In this document: positions 53,603 through 64,000 of the stretch, one piece after another
Layout of the letters: each line of letters begins with the position of its first letter
Position numbering within the stretch: position 1 is the stretch's first letter
NCBI GenBank assembly: GCA_013399695.1
Contig: VXAU01004384.1
Coordinates: 613,201 to 677,200 of the forward strand
Direction of reading: 5' to 3'
DNA: 64,000 bases
DNA from: Formicarius rufipectus
Lineage: Eukaryota > Chordata > Aves > Passeriformes > Formicariidae
Position numbers and translations under genes: made by a program
Notes under the pieces: model-generated
The model's input: only the letters and a program-made list of their open reading frames with translations
Told to the model about the DNA's origin: nothing
Databases searched by the model: none

Positions 53603-53620
53603 AAAAAAAAAAAAAAAAAA
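53603..53620 (+). repeat. Poly(A) run of 18
   Basis: Eighteen consecutive A residues are flanked by GATTT and GGCATG. No retroposed sequence with a matching body was recognised immediately upstream. Confidence 0.95.
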
Positions 53621-54885
53621 GGCATGAGTGAGCTCATTCGCAAACTAATTATTAATAGCTCAACTTTGCAGCAGACTTGGAAAGGATACTGAAGAGTCCT
53701 GGGGGATTTGGAGGGCGTTTCTCACCTTAGAGTGCAGTTAGCACCTTGGCTGATGAGACTTTTTCCTCACAAAACCAATGCAAACTGTCTAATTTTTAAC
53801 AATAATTATAGACTGTTGGTTTGATTTGGGGTGGGATAGTATCTCATTTCATGGATACCACTGACCAATCCCACAGTTTGGGTGAGCATGGGAATTATTC
53901 CAGCCATTCAGTGATATGTTCTAAGTTGTATTTTTGAATAGCAGGTCACCAAGAGAGCTTTGCAATGCTAAGGAAGTGTTTTGCTACTGTTGATACATAA
54001 TTAATCCTTATAGGTTTTTATTGGCACAACACTCCCACCCATTCCATAAAGTTTTTATTTCTGTGTGTATGTCAAAGAGGGATTATGCAGTGTTTTATGC
54101 TTGCTGTGTTTAAGGTTCTTGGCTTGAAGAAGAAGGGAGGAGACAGCGTTTTATTTAAACATAGTGTTTATGTTAACAAAATGTAACTTGCTTTGGTTCA
54201 TACATCGATGGTGTCTTTATACAGAAACTATTCTACTTTAATAGTTACATGTAAAGCTGTAGAAAGAAGTGAGCAGAATCAATTTTTATAACTGCTGGTA
54301 ACTGCTCATTTCTGTGGAATTTCTTATAGCTTTTCTCATAGGTTTCTGTAATTTTCCCCTTAGGCTTCTGTTTTCTTTCACACAACTGATCATCATGGCA
54401 GAAAAAGTTAATTCACAGTTTAGATAATTCAAAGCTTTTTGTGTTAAAAAAATATTTTTAAGCATGGAACAGAATAAAATAGTGAATGCTAGGGGGTGGG
54501 TAGAGTCCAGCTCCCAAGGAAGGACAGAAAAGGCTTCTGGGGACTTTGCTCTCTTGGAAGTCTGACTTCTGACTCATTCAATTCTGTTTTACAGGCAGAA
54601 CCCTTTAAAGTAAAACTGTTGTAGAGTATAAAAACTGCATTCTCTTGCTTTGGGAAGGAGAGGCAAGAAGAGTGGAAGAAGAGCACTTAGTACTTCAAAA
54701 GGCAGCGTCAGTCTAAGCAGGACGTTTGCTTGGTGTATTCCTTCTATGGTCCCGGTTTCTCTTGTTGGGACTCAGTTCTCTTTAATGTGTCTCAAAATAT
54801 GGAATCAACTATCTGGCTAATTGAACAATACAAAAACTTGTGTTTTAGGAGATTTTTTCCCCTGGAAGATCCCACAGCACCATCT

Positions 54886-54950
54886 AGCGTGCCATCCTGT
54901 CCTAGTGCCACTAGGGTTTGTGGGAGCAGAGGGGCTGAGGATGGCACGCT
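54886..54950. repeat. Nested inverted repeats
   Basis: An outer perfect 13-bp inverted repeat (AGCGTGCCATCCT at 54886-54898, AGGATGGCACGCT at 54938-54950) encloses an inner 6-bp hairpin CCTAGT-GCC-ACTAGG at 54901-54915. The stem contains CpG and is G/C-richer than its surroundings. It could be a small foldback element or a chance structure. Confidence 0.75.
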
Positions 54951-56616
54951 TTGCTGGGAATGGCTTCTTAGTAATTTAAAATAGGATTTGCTGATTACTC
55001 GGTAGAGAGCCAAGTACCAGAGAACTTTTGTTCCTTTTTAACTTTCTTCTGCAAGAAAACATACTTAAAAGTTAGGTGGAAAGATAACTTGCCTTGTAAA
55101 ACATTCATGTTAGTGCATTTGTTTTCTGTGTACAAAACAGAGGGGAAATTGTGGTGCAGCCTTTGCACTGCACTAACATACCTTGCACTTAACATACACC
55201 CCAGCATATATAACTAAGTTTATTATATCCTTATTACACATTAAACTCTTTTTCAAGAAAGGGCCATGCAAACACCCCAGTCCTTCAAGTGACGTGCCTT
55301 TCCTCCTCAGTCCCACTGAGTCATTCAGTAAGGTGTGGAAACCTGCTTGTATTGTAGAAATTACAGGACTGTGTCCAAGTGATTTCTGCAAAGACAAGGG
55401 GATCACTTGGAAAAATGTATGGTTGCAGATGGTTGCAAAGTTCCTTTCTCCCTTTTATGCCTCCTCTACGAAAAGCCCACCTAACACCAGTGTATAAACT
55501 ATGCTGACACACAGAATTATAGTGATCTTGCTCTCTGCTGGCACCTCATGAAAATTAAATTTGAATAGGAAAGTGGTTTAATGAGCTGGAATTAGGAAAA
55601 GTGTTTGCATATGAGGAAGTTTTAAAAGGTTCAATTGAGGTGGGAGGTAGAGGGGAGAAAACAAGTCTTTGAGACCAGGAATAATGGTCAGCAAAAGCAA
55701 GTTAAGAGGAAGTGGGAAGAGAAAACTGTAGCTCCCACAGAGTTGACATTATCATTGAATGCACTGAATATGTTAACAAGGCAGCTGAGCTGAAGGTGCT
55801 GCACAAGAGACAATAAAAACTTGCAGTAAGGCGTTCCAAGTTTGGTGAATATGGCTCGATCCCGTTCTAGATGTGTGAGCAGAGCGCCACCAGCATTGCC
55901 TCCGGCCACACACAGGAGCTGCTGCAGCACTTGGGAAGTCCGGCCAGGAGCAGTGTCCCCAGCGCCTCTGGTAGGAGCTATTCCACTCTGCCAGCCAGCT
56001 CCCATCTCACTGGGAGTTTCAGGTTATTTGGTGGAAGCATTTATTCCCAGTTCAGACTTGTGTTGTATTTTGTACATCGTTCCAGACTCTATTCCTGTGT
56101 CATCTGTGAAGCACCAAGAAGTTTTATAGTTGCTTTAAAACTTTGAGGTCCTTACTGCTGCGTTCTGAACTGTTCTGTTGCTGTGTAAGCAGCACATTTC
56201 TGATGTGTTGCAGATGCCCTCTGCTGGAAAGCCGGGAAAACTGGGCTAATATCGACTTTCACCTTTCTAAAATACTCCTGTCTTACTCTTGGCTTCACTC
56301 TCAGTCTGATATCAAAATCTCATCCTGCAACCTTAGTGAAAAAAAATTGCTTTCTCCTTTTCGGTTTATTCTTTACACTCCACCTGTGACAAGTGTACTG
56401 TTCTTATTGCCAGTAGTTTGGGTCGCTGTATTTCTTGTTCTGTTTTGTTGAAAAAAATTTATTCTGGTTGCTTGTATTCCTTTTGATTTTGTTTTTTCAT
56501 GCTTGCATGAAATGCGTGCAAGAGGAACATCTGCAAATAGTAATTATTAATAAATAGTGGAAATGCTTTTGATTTCTACTATTACCTGATGCTAGTAAGG
56601 TTTTTAATATTATAAT

Positions 56617-56837
56617 TTTTTTGTTAGTTTTGTTTTTGTTGTTGGGGGTTTTGTTGTTGTTGTTGGGTTTTTTGGGGTTTTTTTTTGTGTTTTTTTGTTT
56701 GTTTGGTTGGGTTTTTTGTGGGTTTTTTGGTGGGGTTTTTTTGTTGGTTTTTTTTTGTTGTTGTTTTTGTTTGTTTGTTTTTGGTTTTTTGTGGTTTTTT
56801 GTTTGTTTGTTTGTTTTGTTGTTTTTTTTTTTTTTTA
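56617..56837 (+). repeat. G/T-rich low-complexity tract with G runs
   Basis: About 220 bases contain essentially only T and G: GTTTT and GGGTTTTTT units, with at least six runs of three to five G, ending in a run of T. The plus strand of the transcript would be G/U-only here. Apparent ORFs on either strand (Phe/Gly/Leu/Val or Lys/Asn/Thr/Pro rich) are composition artefacts. Confidence 0.95.
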
Positions 56838-59439
56838 AATTATGTCCTTTCCCATAGCAAAGGGCACTGGTTGATATAACAAATGTGGTACAATGTCTGG
56901 AAAAATTCACAAAACTCTATGCATTATCTCAGAGATGATATGAAATCTGATTTATTTTGTCCCCTCTGATAAATCAAAAGCCATTTTGACACAGTGCTTC
57001 TAATTTTAAAGTTTTGTTATTAAAATCCAATATTGGCCTAATTGGATGAGTTGCAGCTATTGTTGTGGTATTTATTTAGAATTATAGTCGAATTAGGGTT
57101 ATGTGAAATTGCATTTTTGATTTTGTACTGCAGTTCATTGTCTTGGTGTTGTACAGTATTTATCAATTTAACAAAAATATGTGGTTAAAGTCATGCTTTT
57201 TTAAATATCTTTTCAGATTTTCCTATTGTTTATAATGGGGAGGATGGCTGTATTTAGAATTCTAAAAAACATCAATTGATAAGCCTTTGTTCTCCCCAGC
57301 TTTCAGAACAGTGATTTGATAGAAAACAAGACAATAAAGAGCCAAATTACATATTTTATTTTGAAGTCCTGTAGTTGTATAAGCCTCCTCAGAACCAGCA
57401 ATGTCATTAGAGTAGTGACAGAAAAGGGATGTATAGGAGGAATTTTACACTTGAAATTATTTTGAAAATAATTACATTGGAAAACAAAAGGCGAGTGATT
57501 ATCTGGCACCAGGGGCTTCTACGATGTCCATGGGGAAGTAACACAGGGACGTTGAAGTTGCATCATGGGGCAGTGACTGAAATTACAAACACACCAGAAA
57601 GTTCTGACTTAAACTCTGAGTTTGCAAGAGATAAATCCAAACATTTATATTGTTTATGCAAACACAGCGTTTGAAAGTGGGGAGGAAACATGTATTTTAT
57701 TGTGGAAATCAATTTCTGCATCTTATTTGACAAAAATTTATCATCTCCACTATCATCTTTAACTGGGTCAAATTAATACCATAGTTTGTATAACTATGCT
57801 TACAAAAATATTAAAAATATTCAAAGCTATTTAAAGAACCCATAAAAAGGTTCTCTCAAGGATCCAAATACTAATGCACTGAAATATTTTTCAAATAATT
57901 TGTTAGAGTCTTGAAATCAACATGTTCAAATGGTGTAGTTCTTGAAAACTGCGATATGCAAACTTCATAGTTGCCTCTGCAAGCCCTGTTATCAGGCCCT
58001 TTTCTGATTTTTTCCCTCTGCCTATTGGTGATTTCACAAGAACTTGCCTAGTCCCGCCCTGACTTTTAGTGGTTTTCCCTTCAGCTTTAGAACCAAGTGT
58101 GTATATTTAGCATAGGGGCTTTTATCTTGGTCTGTGGTGTCTGTCAAGAGGTTCTGCATAGTTCCAAAGTTACATGGGGACAGGTGGGAAAAGGAGAAGG
58201 CAACTAATTTCTGAGGGTTTCGGTATGTGAAAGCTGTATTTCAGAAGTCTTTCTGTATATGATGTCTAAAATGAACATTACTGCTGAGCAGTTTGACACA
58301 GGACTGTGCTTTAAAGCAGTTTATTCAGGAGGATGAATAATATGGCATCACAGTTAATAAGCAATGTTTTAGTCAGGTGTCAGACCTTGAAGTGGACTTG
58401 GGGAGCTGTGACCAGTCTGAGGGGTGAGGATAGTGCGAGTCTTGTGCTCCTTCATTTGAATAGACTGAGAGCTGGCTTTGGGTGCTGCCATGGTCTTTAC
58501 CCTCTCTATTGTGTTCTTGGAAACACTGAACAATAAACCTTTTGACCCTTAGGAGTGCTCAGTTTTTTCCTTTGGGATGGTACTAAGACTTTTTGAGAAC
58601 ATCCATTTATCCTGTATCCAGTCAGAACTTCGGTATTAGCTGTCTTAGTAGTCACAAACATACCTAATTCAGACCTAGAAGCACTTTTCTAGAGACAGGG
58701 TTCTCTTTTTGAAGTGTAACATGTTATAAAGTTGTCTGCAAACTTCTTAAAAATAAAGAAAAAAAATTAAAACCACAATTCGAAGCACAAAATCAAAGAA
58801 ACAAAATAGAGAAGAAATAGAAATAATATTTTGAGGTAAAGTCTCTCATACTGTAATCATAAAAACTATAGGTTTGTGTTTGAGGTTCTTGTTTGGTTGT
58901 TTGGGGGTGGGATGGGGAGTACAGGCTGGTTTTTCTGGGCTGCTCTTTCTTTTTCAAAAAGGGCCAGCAATTCTTGAAATAAAACCCATGAGAAATACTG
59001 CTGTACATAGATGAACACTGAATTTCAGTTTTCATTTATGTTTGTTTTCTGATGAAATTAGCCAGAGTTCAGAGCCATTTTTCTTGCGCCTTACCCTATC
59101 AGTAGGAATGGAAATGCTGCCAGGTAACCTTGTACTAACCTTTGTTGAGCTTATAATATAACACTGCTTATACGTTTGCTTCTTTTGTATCCTGCTCTGA
59201 TAAAACATTCAAGAACATCTGTAGCATTAAGCATGGGTAGATAATGGATTTCTGAAAATACACATTTGTTCAGAACCCTGATTACAAAAACCCTGTGGTT
59301 TATAATTTCCAGCCCTACTTAAGACAAATCAGAGATGTGACTTTGGCTAAGGTTTTTCTCAGTCATAATTGCCACATGCGTGTCATCCTGATGACCTGTA
59401 AGAATGAAGAAAAATTGCACGGGAAATTTGTGGGTAAAG

Positions 59440-59640
59440 CAAATGAAGGAAAGTTCACATGTATTTCATGCCTCATTACAATAATCCCTACTTCTACCAT
59501 GTGGCCCTCTGGATCTGTGCCCACCTTCTTCAATCCTATTTGCATAATTTCTTTCTTAATGATTTGCCATCATAGTTTCAAATTCATTATGTGACTCCCC
59601 CTTGCTGTCTGATTTGACAGCCAATTCCATGCATTGATTC
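59440..59640. promoter_or_regulatory. Candidate element with octamer and TALE-type sites
   Basis: A perfect octamer ATTTGCAT lies at 59538-59545 inside ATTTGCATAAT, and TGATTTGACAG at 59610-59620 resembles a PBX/MEIS composite site. TCTTAATGATTTGCC lies between them. Function is inferred from motifs only. Confidence 0.25.
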
Positions 59641-60409
59641 TATATATTTTTTTGAGAATAAACACCTCTGAATAGCTACTCTATGGCAATGTTGTACTGG
59701 ATTAAACTTATGGAAAACCTGTAACTTCTTTATCTATACAAGGTAAATAACAATTAAATGGATCACCAAGTACATCCTTGTTGCTAATATGTATATTTAT
59801 GTACATGCTTGGACATACAAACCTGTATTTAAACTCTTTTAATTAAGATAGGTTTCATTATCTTTACTGTAAAATGAGATGTGTTTACAGGTATCTGACT
59901 ATTCAGATTCCTATGTTGTATCAATGTCTCAGGTCAGGCCGAGATTTTTTTCCTGCCCTTTCCACTAAAATCATTGAAATATATTCAGTCAGTCTTTCAC
60001 ATCAGAGGTGTAAATGGATTTCTTGAAAGTTTTTCTGCAGATAGCAAACAGCAGTCACTTTACAACTTTGACTCCATTGTGGGCAGCAGTCGGAAAGCTT
60101 AACACTCCACCCGAACTTCGAAGATGCTAAAACTGTGTAATGACCTTGCATCCTCAAGGGCAGATGCTCAGCTTCTGCTAGAAGTGCTAATCTACAATCT
60201 GTTTATCTCCATACACTATGTATTTGACAGCACTTTCCTGGGAAGCAAAGCAGGGAAAAACATCGTCAAATTTAGTTACTTTTTGCTCTCTGATGGTGTT
60301 GGTGTCCAATGAACTTAGAGATGATAATATTTATTTTAATTTTTAGGTTCCTTTGTGCTTCTTATCCAGTCATAGTCTTAGAAAGCAGCCACACTGCCAC
60401 TGTCAGAAA

Positions 60410-60660
60410 TGGTTATCTTTGTGAAACCTCTGCTGGCGCATGAGCTGCACCACGTGCAGTAACTTTTTTCCCCACCGTTTCTTTATTCTTATCGAATCAG
60501 ACTTTGGTTTTAGATTTGAAATGTAAATAGTCACCTCTGTTTTCTGTCAGTTTGCTTTAGGCTCGAAGTGCTCTGTTTGTTATTCTTTAGTGGGCATGAA
60601 TTGAGATGCACCATGTAATGCTTATGAGCATATTGAGGAGCATGTTTCTACTGAAGAGGT
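60410..60660. promoter_or_regulatory. Candidate element with CACGTG E-box
   Basis: CTGCACCACGTGCAG near 60446 is a near-palindrome around a CACGTG E-box, with scattered CpG (TTATCGAATC, GCTCGAAGTG) and no simple repeats. Weak evidence; motif content only. Confidence 0.2.
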
Positions 60661-60914
60661 AATGTGTTGAGGCAGGGTGGTGTGTGCAGGGAAAGGTTAG
60701 ACAAATAGACCATAGCATGGAATCGCTTCTTCAAATCGGGGACAGAGACCTGAGAGGAAGGGCTTCTGCACAAAAGAACCCCACACTAGTGTTTTTGGAT
60801 AACATATAAATGGGCTTTACATGCCCAAAGTTTGTTCTTTACCAGCTCCATCAGTCAGTTGGGTAACAGAGCTTCCCACCCCTGATAGGTCTTGCCTTGC
60901 TTGCACCTGTAAAC

Positions 60915-60938
60915 CAACACAGTCATCAACACAGTCAT
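60915..60938 (+). repeat. Perfect 12-bp tandem duplication
   Basis: CAACACAGTCAT is present twice in tandem. It is a simple slippage duplication. Confidence 0.95.
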
Positions 60939-63605
60939 CACAGCACTACTGACTGAAAAAAAACCAACCTTTGGTTTTGTAATCCCTGTGGTTTTTCAAA
61001 CTGGCACTCCTTATCAAAATAAAACATTAACATCAAATTACTCTGATTCAGCAACAACATCTATTTTTTAATATGAACTTGTCTGCTCTGTCAGGTAATT
61101 GTTTGGCTTCCCAGGGAATTGCGTGTGTGTTGTAAATGGGAAAGTTCAACCTTCTAAATCCTTCTGTGCTGAGGCAACAGGAAACTTGCCTCTGATTACT
61201 AAGATCACCAGGTTTAATAGCAAAATTTAGCAACAAATTGCTGGAATTGACCTTTTCAACACTAGATTTTCAACATGCTCAGGCAGGAATCCTTTGTGAT
61301 GTATAGCAGTATACTCTTCCTCTCCGCTTACAGAATTACGAAGTGTTACTGTCACGGAGATGCCATTTCCTTGTGTGACACAAGCTTTGAATCAGCAGTA
61401 GCTGTTGCCCATTGTATTAGTATCACAAAGCTTCTAAAGTAAATATATAGCAAGACACAGCTCCCATCCTAAAATGTAAGGACACCATCTTTATTTATCA
61501 ACAAAATAAAGGGGAAAGTTGGTTTGGTTTGGTCTTTCAACTTTGTTTTGGTTGTTAATGTATAAAAGTGCACTGAGGTGTGAAGCATGTAAGAAATTAC
61601 TGATGGTGCTGAATCAATGAGTTCCTGCAGATTCAGAGGAGAGCTGGCTGTACTCTCCAGCTGGCAGTGTGCTCTCTTCTCTCTGCTTTCAATGCTCAGT
61701 TGGAGTATGGAATGCTTCTGGTGTATCACCTCCCACTCCACCCATGCTCCTTTTCACTCATGCAGAGGCCTGAAGGTGGAACCCCACTACAGTGATGTTC
61801 TGCCATCCCAGAACCGGAGGAGGCTAAGGGAATACTCAGGCACTTGGTAGTATTTGATGTGTGTGGTGTAGTTGTCAATAGGGAAAGGGGAACATGGGGA
61901 ATGTCTGGCTTATATATTCTTAGTAGTCCATAAAAGCTGGAGTTTGGTCGTTCTGATGAAGCGACTGTGTTGTACCTTCACTGTATGGATCTTACTGTTG
62001 ATTCTCCATTCTAAGCCTCGTAGACGCTGCTGCGCACAGTGTCAGTTCAGCTCTTGGTGCCTCCTCCCTTCCTCAACTTTTGTTTCTTCCTCTCCGACTG
62101 GTATTCTCAAACACCTATATTTCTTCATATCTGTTATCTGCATTTTGGTCTAGAGCTCCTGTAAACAGTGAGTGACTCCCTGAAGCAATTCTTACTGCTT
62201 CTATTTCTTCTCTTTTTGGTGTCTTACGATCTATCTCAATTGTGACATTTGTAAAAAGAGATATTATTATGGATAGCTAGACTGTGGGGCAGTCAGATAT
62301 GGCATCTATTATTTATTTCAAAATACACTTTTAAATTCTGCAGAGCCTTCAAGTTGCTCAGCTTAACTGTTGCCTCCTTGATTCTTCCTGTCTGCTGTAA
62401 TTTGTGGCATTTATTTGTTGCATTTTGTTTTAGGAACGCAATAGAAACTCTCTGTGGCTAATGGTCTGTCTTGATCCATGTTTTTTTGTTAACGTAGAAA
62501 GCAAATACAAAATTAGTCATTTAAGGTTTTCTTAATATCAGCTTCCAAAAGATTGAAGTAAAGCTGTATTACTCAAGGTTAAATTAAAAGCAGGGTCAGC
62601 TGCCTTTTTTTGTTCAATTGTTTTTCACTTGTAGCTGAAAAAAATAAAATAAGCACTGTTTTAGTTAAAGTTTTGGACCTCTGCTCTTTAAAAATAAAGT
62701 TTGTGAATAGCTGAAAAAGTAGCTATACTTGAGACCTGTTTGGATGAAGAATAGAGAAGTTGCAAGCTTAGAGAAGTTCCAAGCAAGTTCTGTGAATTAG
62801 CATGCATTAAATGATAGAATCGTTTTATTGAGCAATAATAAAATATTGAAGTCTGATGGAAGGATGATGGGGAATTGCTATTTGCAACTATGAAAGTGAT
62901 GCATGTCATGTTAACTCCCAACCCAAACAACTCATTCTAAGATTTGCTCTCATGAAACTTAAAATCCTCTGTTTTGTCCAATCATCAGCTTTAAACCTGT
63001 TCCTTGTCAGTGAAGACAACAAATCTTTTTGCTTGCGTCTGCCTGGGGGATGTGGAAAGCCGAGGTGGTCCTGTGTGATTAAATTAGATGAAAGACTTGC
63101 CTTCTACCAGTGAGACATGAAGTCTAATCAAGTGAAATGAGTTTTGAGATCTCTGCTCATTTCCTTGGGGAATATCTGCTTACATTACAGAGTCACGACA
63201 CCTAATTCATCACTGTTGATGCAGCTTTTGCTCTGAAGAGGACCTGGGACTGGGTGGCAGGGGACTTGATCACAAGTCTCCCCCTAAGGAGGAGCCGCTT
63301 AGTGAAGTTAAGATACAGCACAGTGAGCGGGGAGCTTTAGTATGTTTTTTGAAATAAATGATCTATATTTCTGTATATGAGATGTCTTAGAATAGAGGGG
63401 TTTAGGTGTAAAGTGGGGAAAGCTAGAGGTAGAAAAAGGCACTTTGTACTGAGTGTAGTTTATAAAATGATTGGCGTACAAATGTTAAGGAACGTGCACA
63501 GTGAAGGTAAAAGTTGAACTTCTTGTTACTTCACTGCTGTTGTGTTGAATGGTGTATGTGTATTTCCATGCACTAAGGTACAAGGAAGTGAAGACTGTTC
63601 TGCTT

Positions 63606-63642
63606 CCCTGACTAACCAACTGTTTGTGTTTGTTTCTTCCAG
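63606..63642 (+). promoter_or_regulatory. Branch point and 3' splice acceptor of the 36-nt exon
   Basis: CTGACTAAC at 63608-63616 contains two overlapping branch-point consensus forms (CTGAC and CTAAC), with the candidate adenines 27-31 bases before the acceptor AG at 63641-63642. A T-rich tract follows, ending TTCTTCCAG. The arrangement is close to ideal and supports the exon call. Confidence 0.8.
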
Positions 63643-63678
63643 GGCATTGTTATAACTCCACTTCTGCTTTTGCTTTTT
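63643..63678 (+). CDS. SLC10A7: SLC10A7 internal exon (36 nt, about residues 146-157)
   Basis: Twelve whole codons read GIVITPLLLLLF, which continue the 39-nt exon at 17177-17215 exactly as in vertebrate SLC10A7 (about residues 146-157). The exon follows a textbook acceptor: branch-point-like CTGACTAAC 27-35 bases upstream, then a T-rich tract ending TTCTTCCAG. It is followed by the donor GTAAGT. It is phase 0 at both ends. The Thr-Pro followed by a leucine run matches the second half of transmembrane helix 5 in the bile acid/sodium symporter fold. The following exon, expected to begin LGSSSS, is not found in the remaining 322 bases. At 36 nt this is a microexon-sized unit that probably depends on strong splice sites or enhancers. 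No other vertebrate protein I know contains this 25-residue combination. Confidence 0.93.
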
Positions 63679-64000
63679 GTAAGTATTGTGATTTTAATAT
63701 GTTTTCTTAATGGATAATCTTGAACCTATTAAACAGTATATTTAGGAATTTGGGTGATTTTCACTCTGCTTAAATAGTGAAGAAGATTTTTCTGGTCAGT
63801 ATTTGAAATAAGCTGCCTCACAGAAAGGCCATCAAAGTATATCACAATGAATGCAAACACTACCTGCTCCTCAATCTAAGAGAACTAAAGCCTGTTGTTC
63901 TTGCAGAATTGCAAAGCCATATGTTTTTAGTCAGGCTGGATAAAATCAAACGCTAGATAGGATGATAACTTGGTTAGGAGATCTTTTGGAGAGCTTTCAC
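63679..64000 (+). other. SLC10A7: SLC10A7 intron, 5' start after the 36-nt exon
   Basis: The segment begins with the consensus donor GTAAGTATTG and runs to the end of the window. I see no exon, repeat or structured element in it. The next SLC10A7 exon must lie downstream of the window. Confidence 0.88.

Larger units (their letters stand above)
17216..63642 (+). other. SLC10A7: SLC10A7 intron between the 39-nt and 36-nt exons (46.4 kb)
   Basis: The intron starts GTAAGT and ends TTCTTCCAG, so it is a normal GT-AG intron of 46,427 bases. I see no additional coding exon with recognisable protein similarity. It contains CR1 remnants (24440-24498 minus, 37510-37856 plus, 46053-46105 plus), simple and low-complexity tracts (19358-19396, 19923-19940, 23198-23235, 28846-28903, 36833-36847, 39778-39832, 53603-53620, 56617-56837), a nine-base gap (45660-45668), a hairpin (54886-54950), and motif-rich candidate regulatory stretches near 32.5, 44.1, 46.6-47.7, 59.5 and 60.5 kb. 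The rest, including 17.2-19.3, 20-23, 24.5-28.8, 29-32.4, 33-36.8, 40-43.8, 48-54.8 and 57-59.3 kb, is unremarkable A/T-rich intron with no feature I can support. Confidence 0.9.

Noticed and set aside
56497..56910. 137-residue Lys/Asn/Thr-rich minus-strand ORF and Phe/Gly/Leu-rich plus-strand ORFs
   Set aside because: They are composition artefacts of the G/T-rich tract.
1..64000. tRNA, snRNA, microRNA, CRISPR, operon or bacterial-type systems
   Set aside because: No tRNA box A/B pair, snRNA core, spaced repeat array or ribosome-binding-site/gene series was seen; the window is vertebrate intron.

Overview
The window looks like avian nuclear DNA, and almost all of it is intron. It is A/T-rich and has no long open reading frame that behaves like a gene. 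Its recognisable mobile elements are of bird type: a 5'-truncated CR1 LINE tail, smaller CR1 relics, and a solo long terminal repeat of an ERVL-like family that I recognise from passerine and other neoavian genomes. The species cannot be named from the sequence. A passerine or other neoavian bird is the best guess.

The only protein-coding sequence I can support is two very short plus-strand exons with correct splice sites, at 17177-17215 (39 nt) and 63643-63678 (36 nt). Translated and joined they give AAAIFNSAFGSFL followed by GIVITPLLLLLF. This matches, apparently without change, about residues 133-157 of vertebrate SLC10A7, the divergent member of the sodium/bile acid cotransporter family that acts in Golgi/secretory-pathway calcium handling and glycosaminoglycan biosynthesis. 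The window is therefore an internal piece of SLC10A7: at least 17.2 kb of one intron, a 39-nt exon, a 46.4-kb intron, a 36-nt exon, and the start of the next intron. The preceding exon (ending near ...GGNE) and the following exon (starting LGSSSS) lie outside.

Layout: 1-900 plain intron; about 900-1932 the ERVL-like LTR; 1935-17176 intron with simple repeats and a CpG-rich patch near 4.9 kb; the first exon; then a long intron holding G/T-rich low-complexity tracts, a CR1 relic at 24.4 kb, a CR1 tail at 37.5-37.9 kb, a nine-base assembly gap at 45.66 kb, another CR1 relic at 46.05 kb, and several stretches dense in homeodomain, octamer or E-box motifs that may be conserved regulatory elements; finally the second exon. 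A large (CTGT/CTTT) tetranucleotide array lies upstream of the first exon at 12,968-13,285.

I found no RNA gene, CRISPR array, operon or other compact system. The points most worth a second look are the architecture (two frame-preserving microexons, 46 kb apart, encoding one transmembrane helix), a 12-nt microexon-like sequence in the upstream intron that would also preserve frame, possible recursive-splice sites, and motif clusters that could be enhancers.
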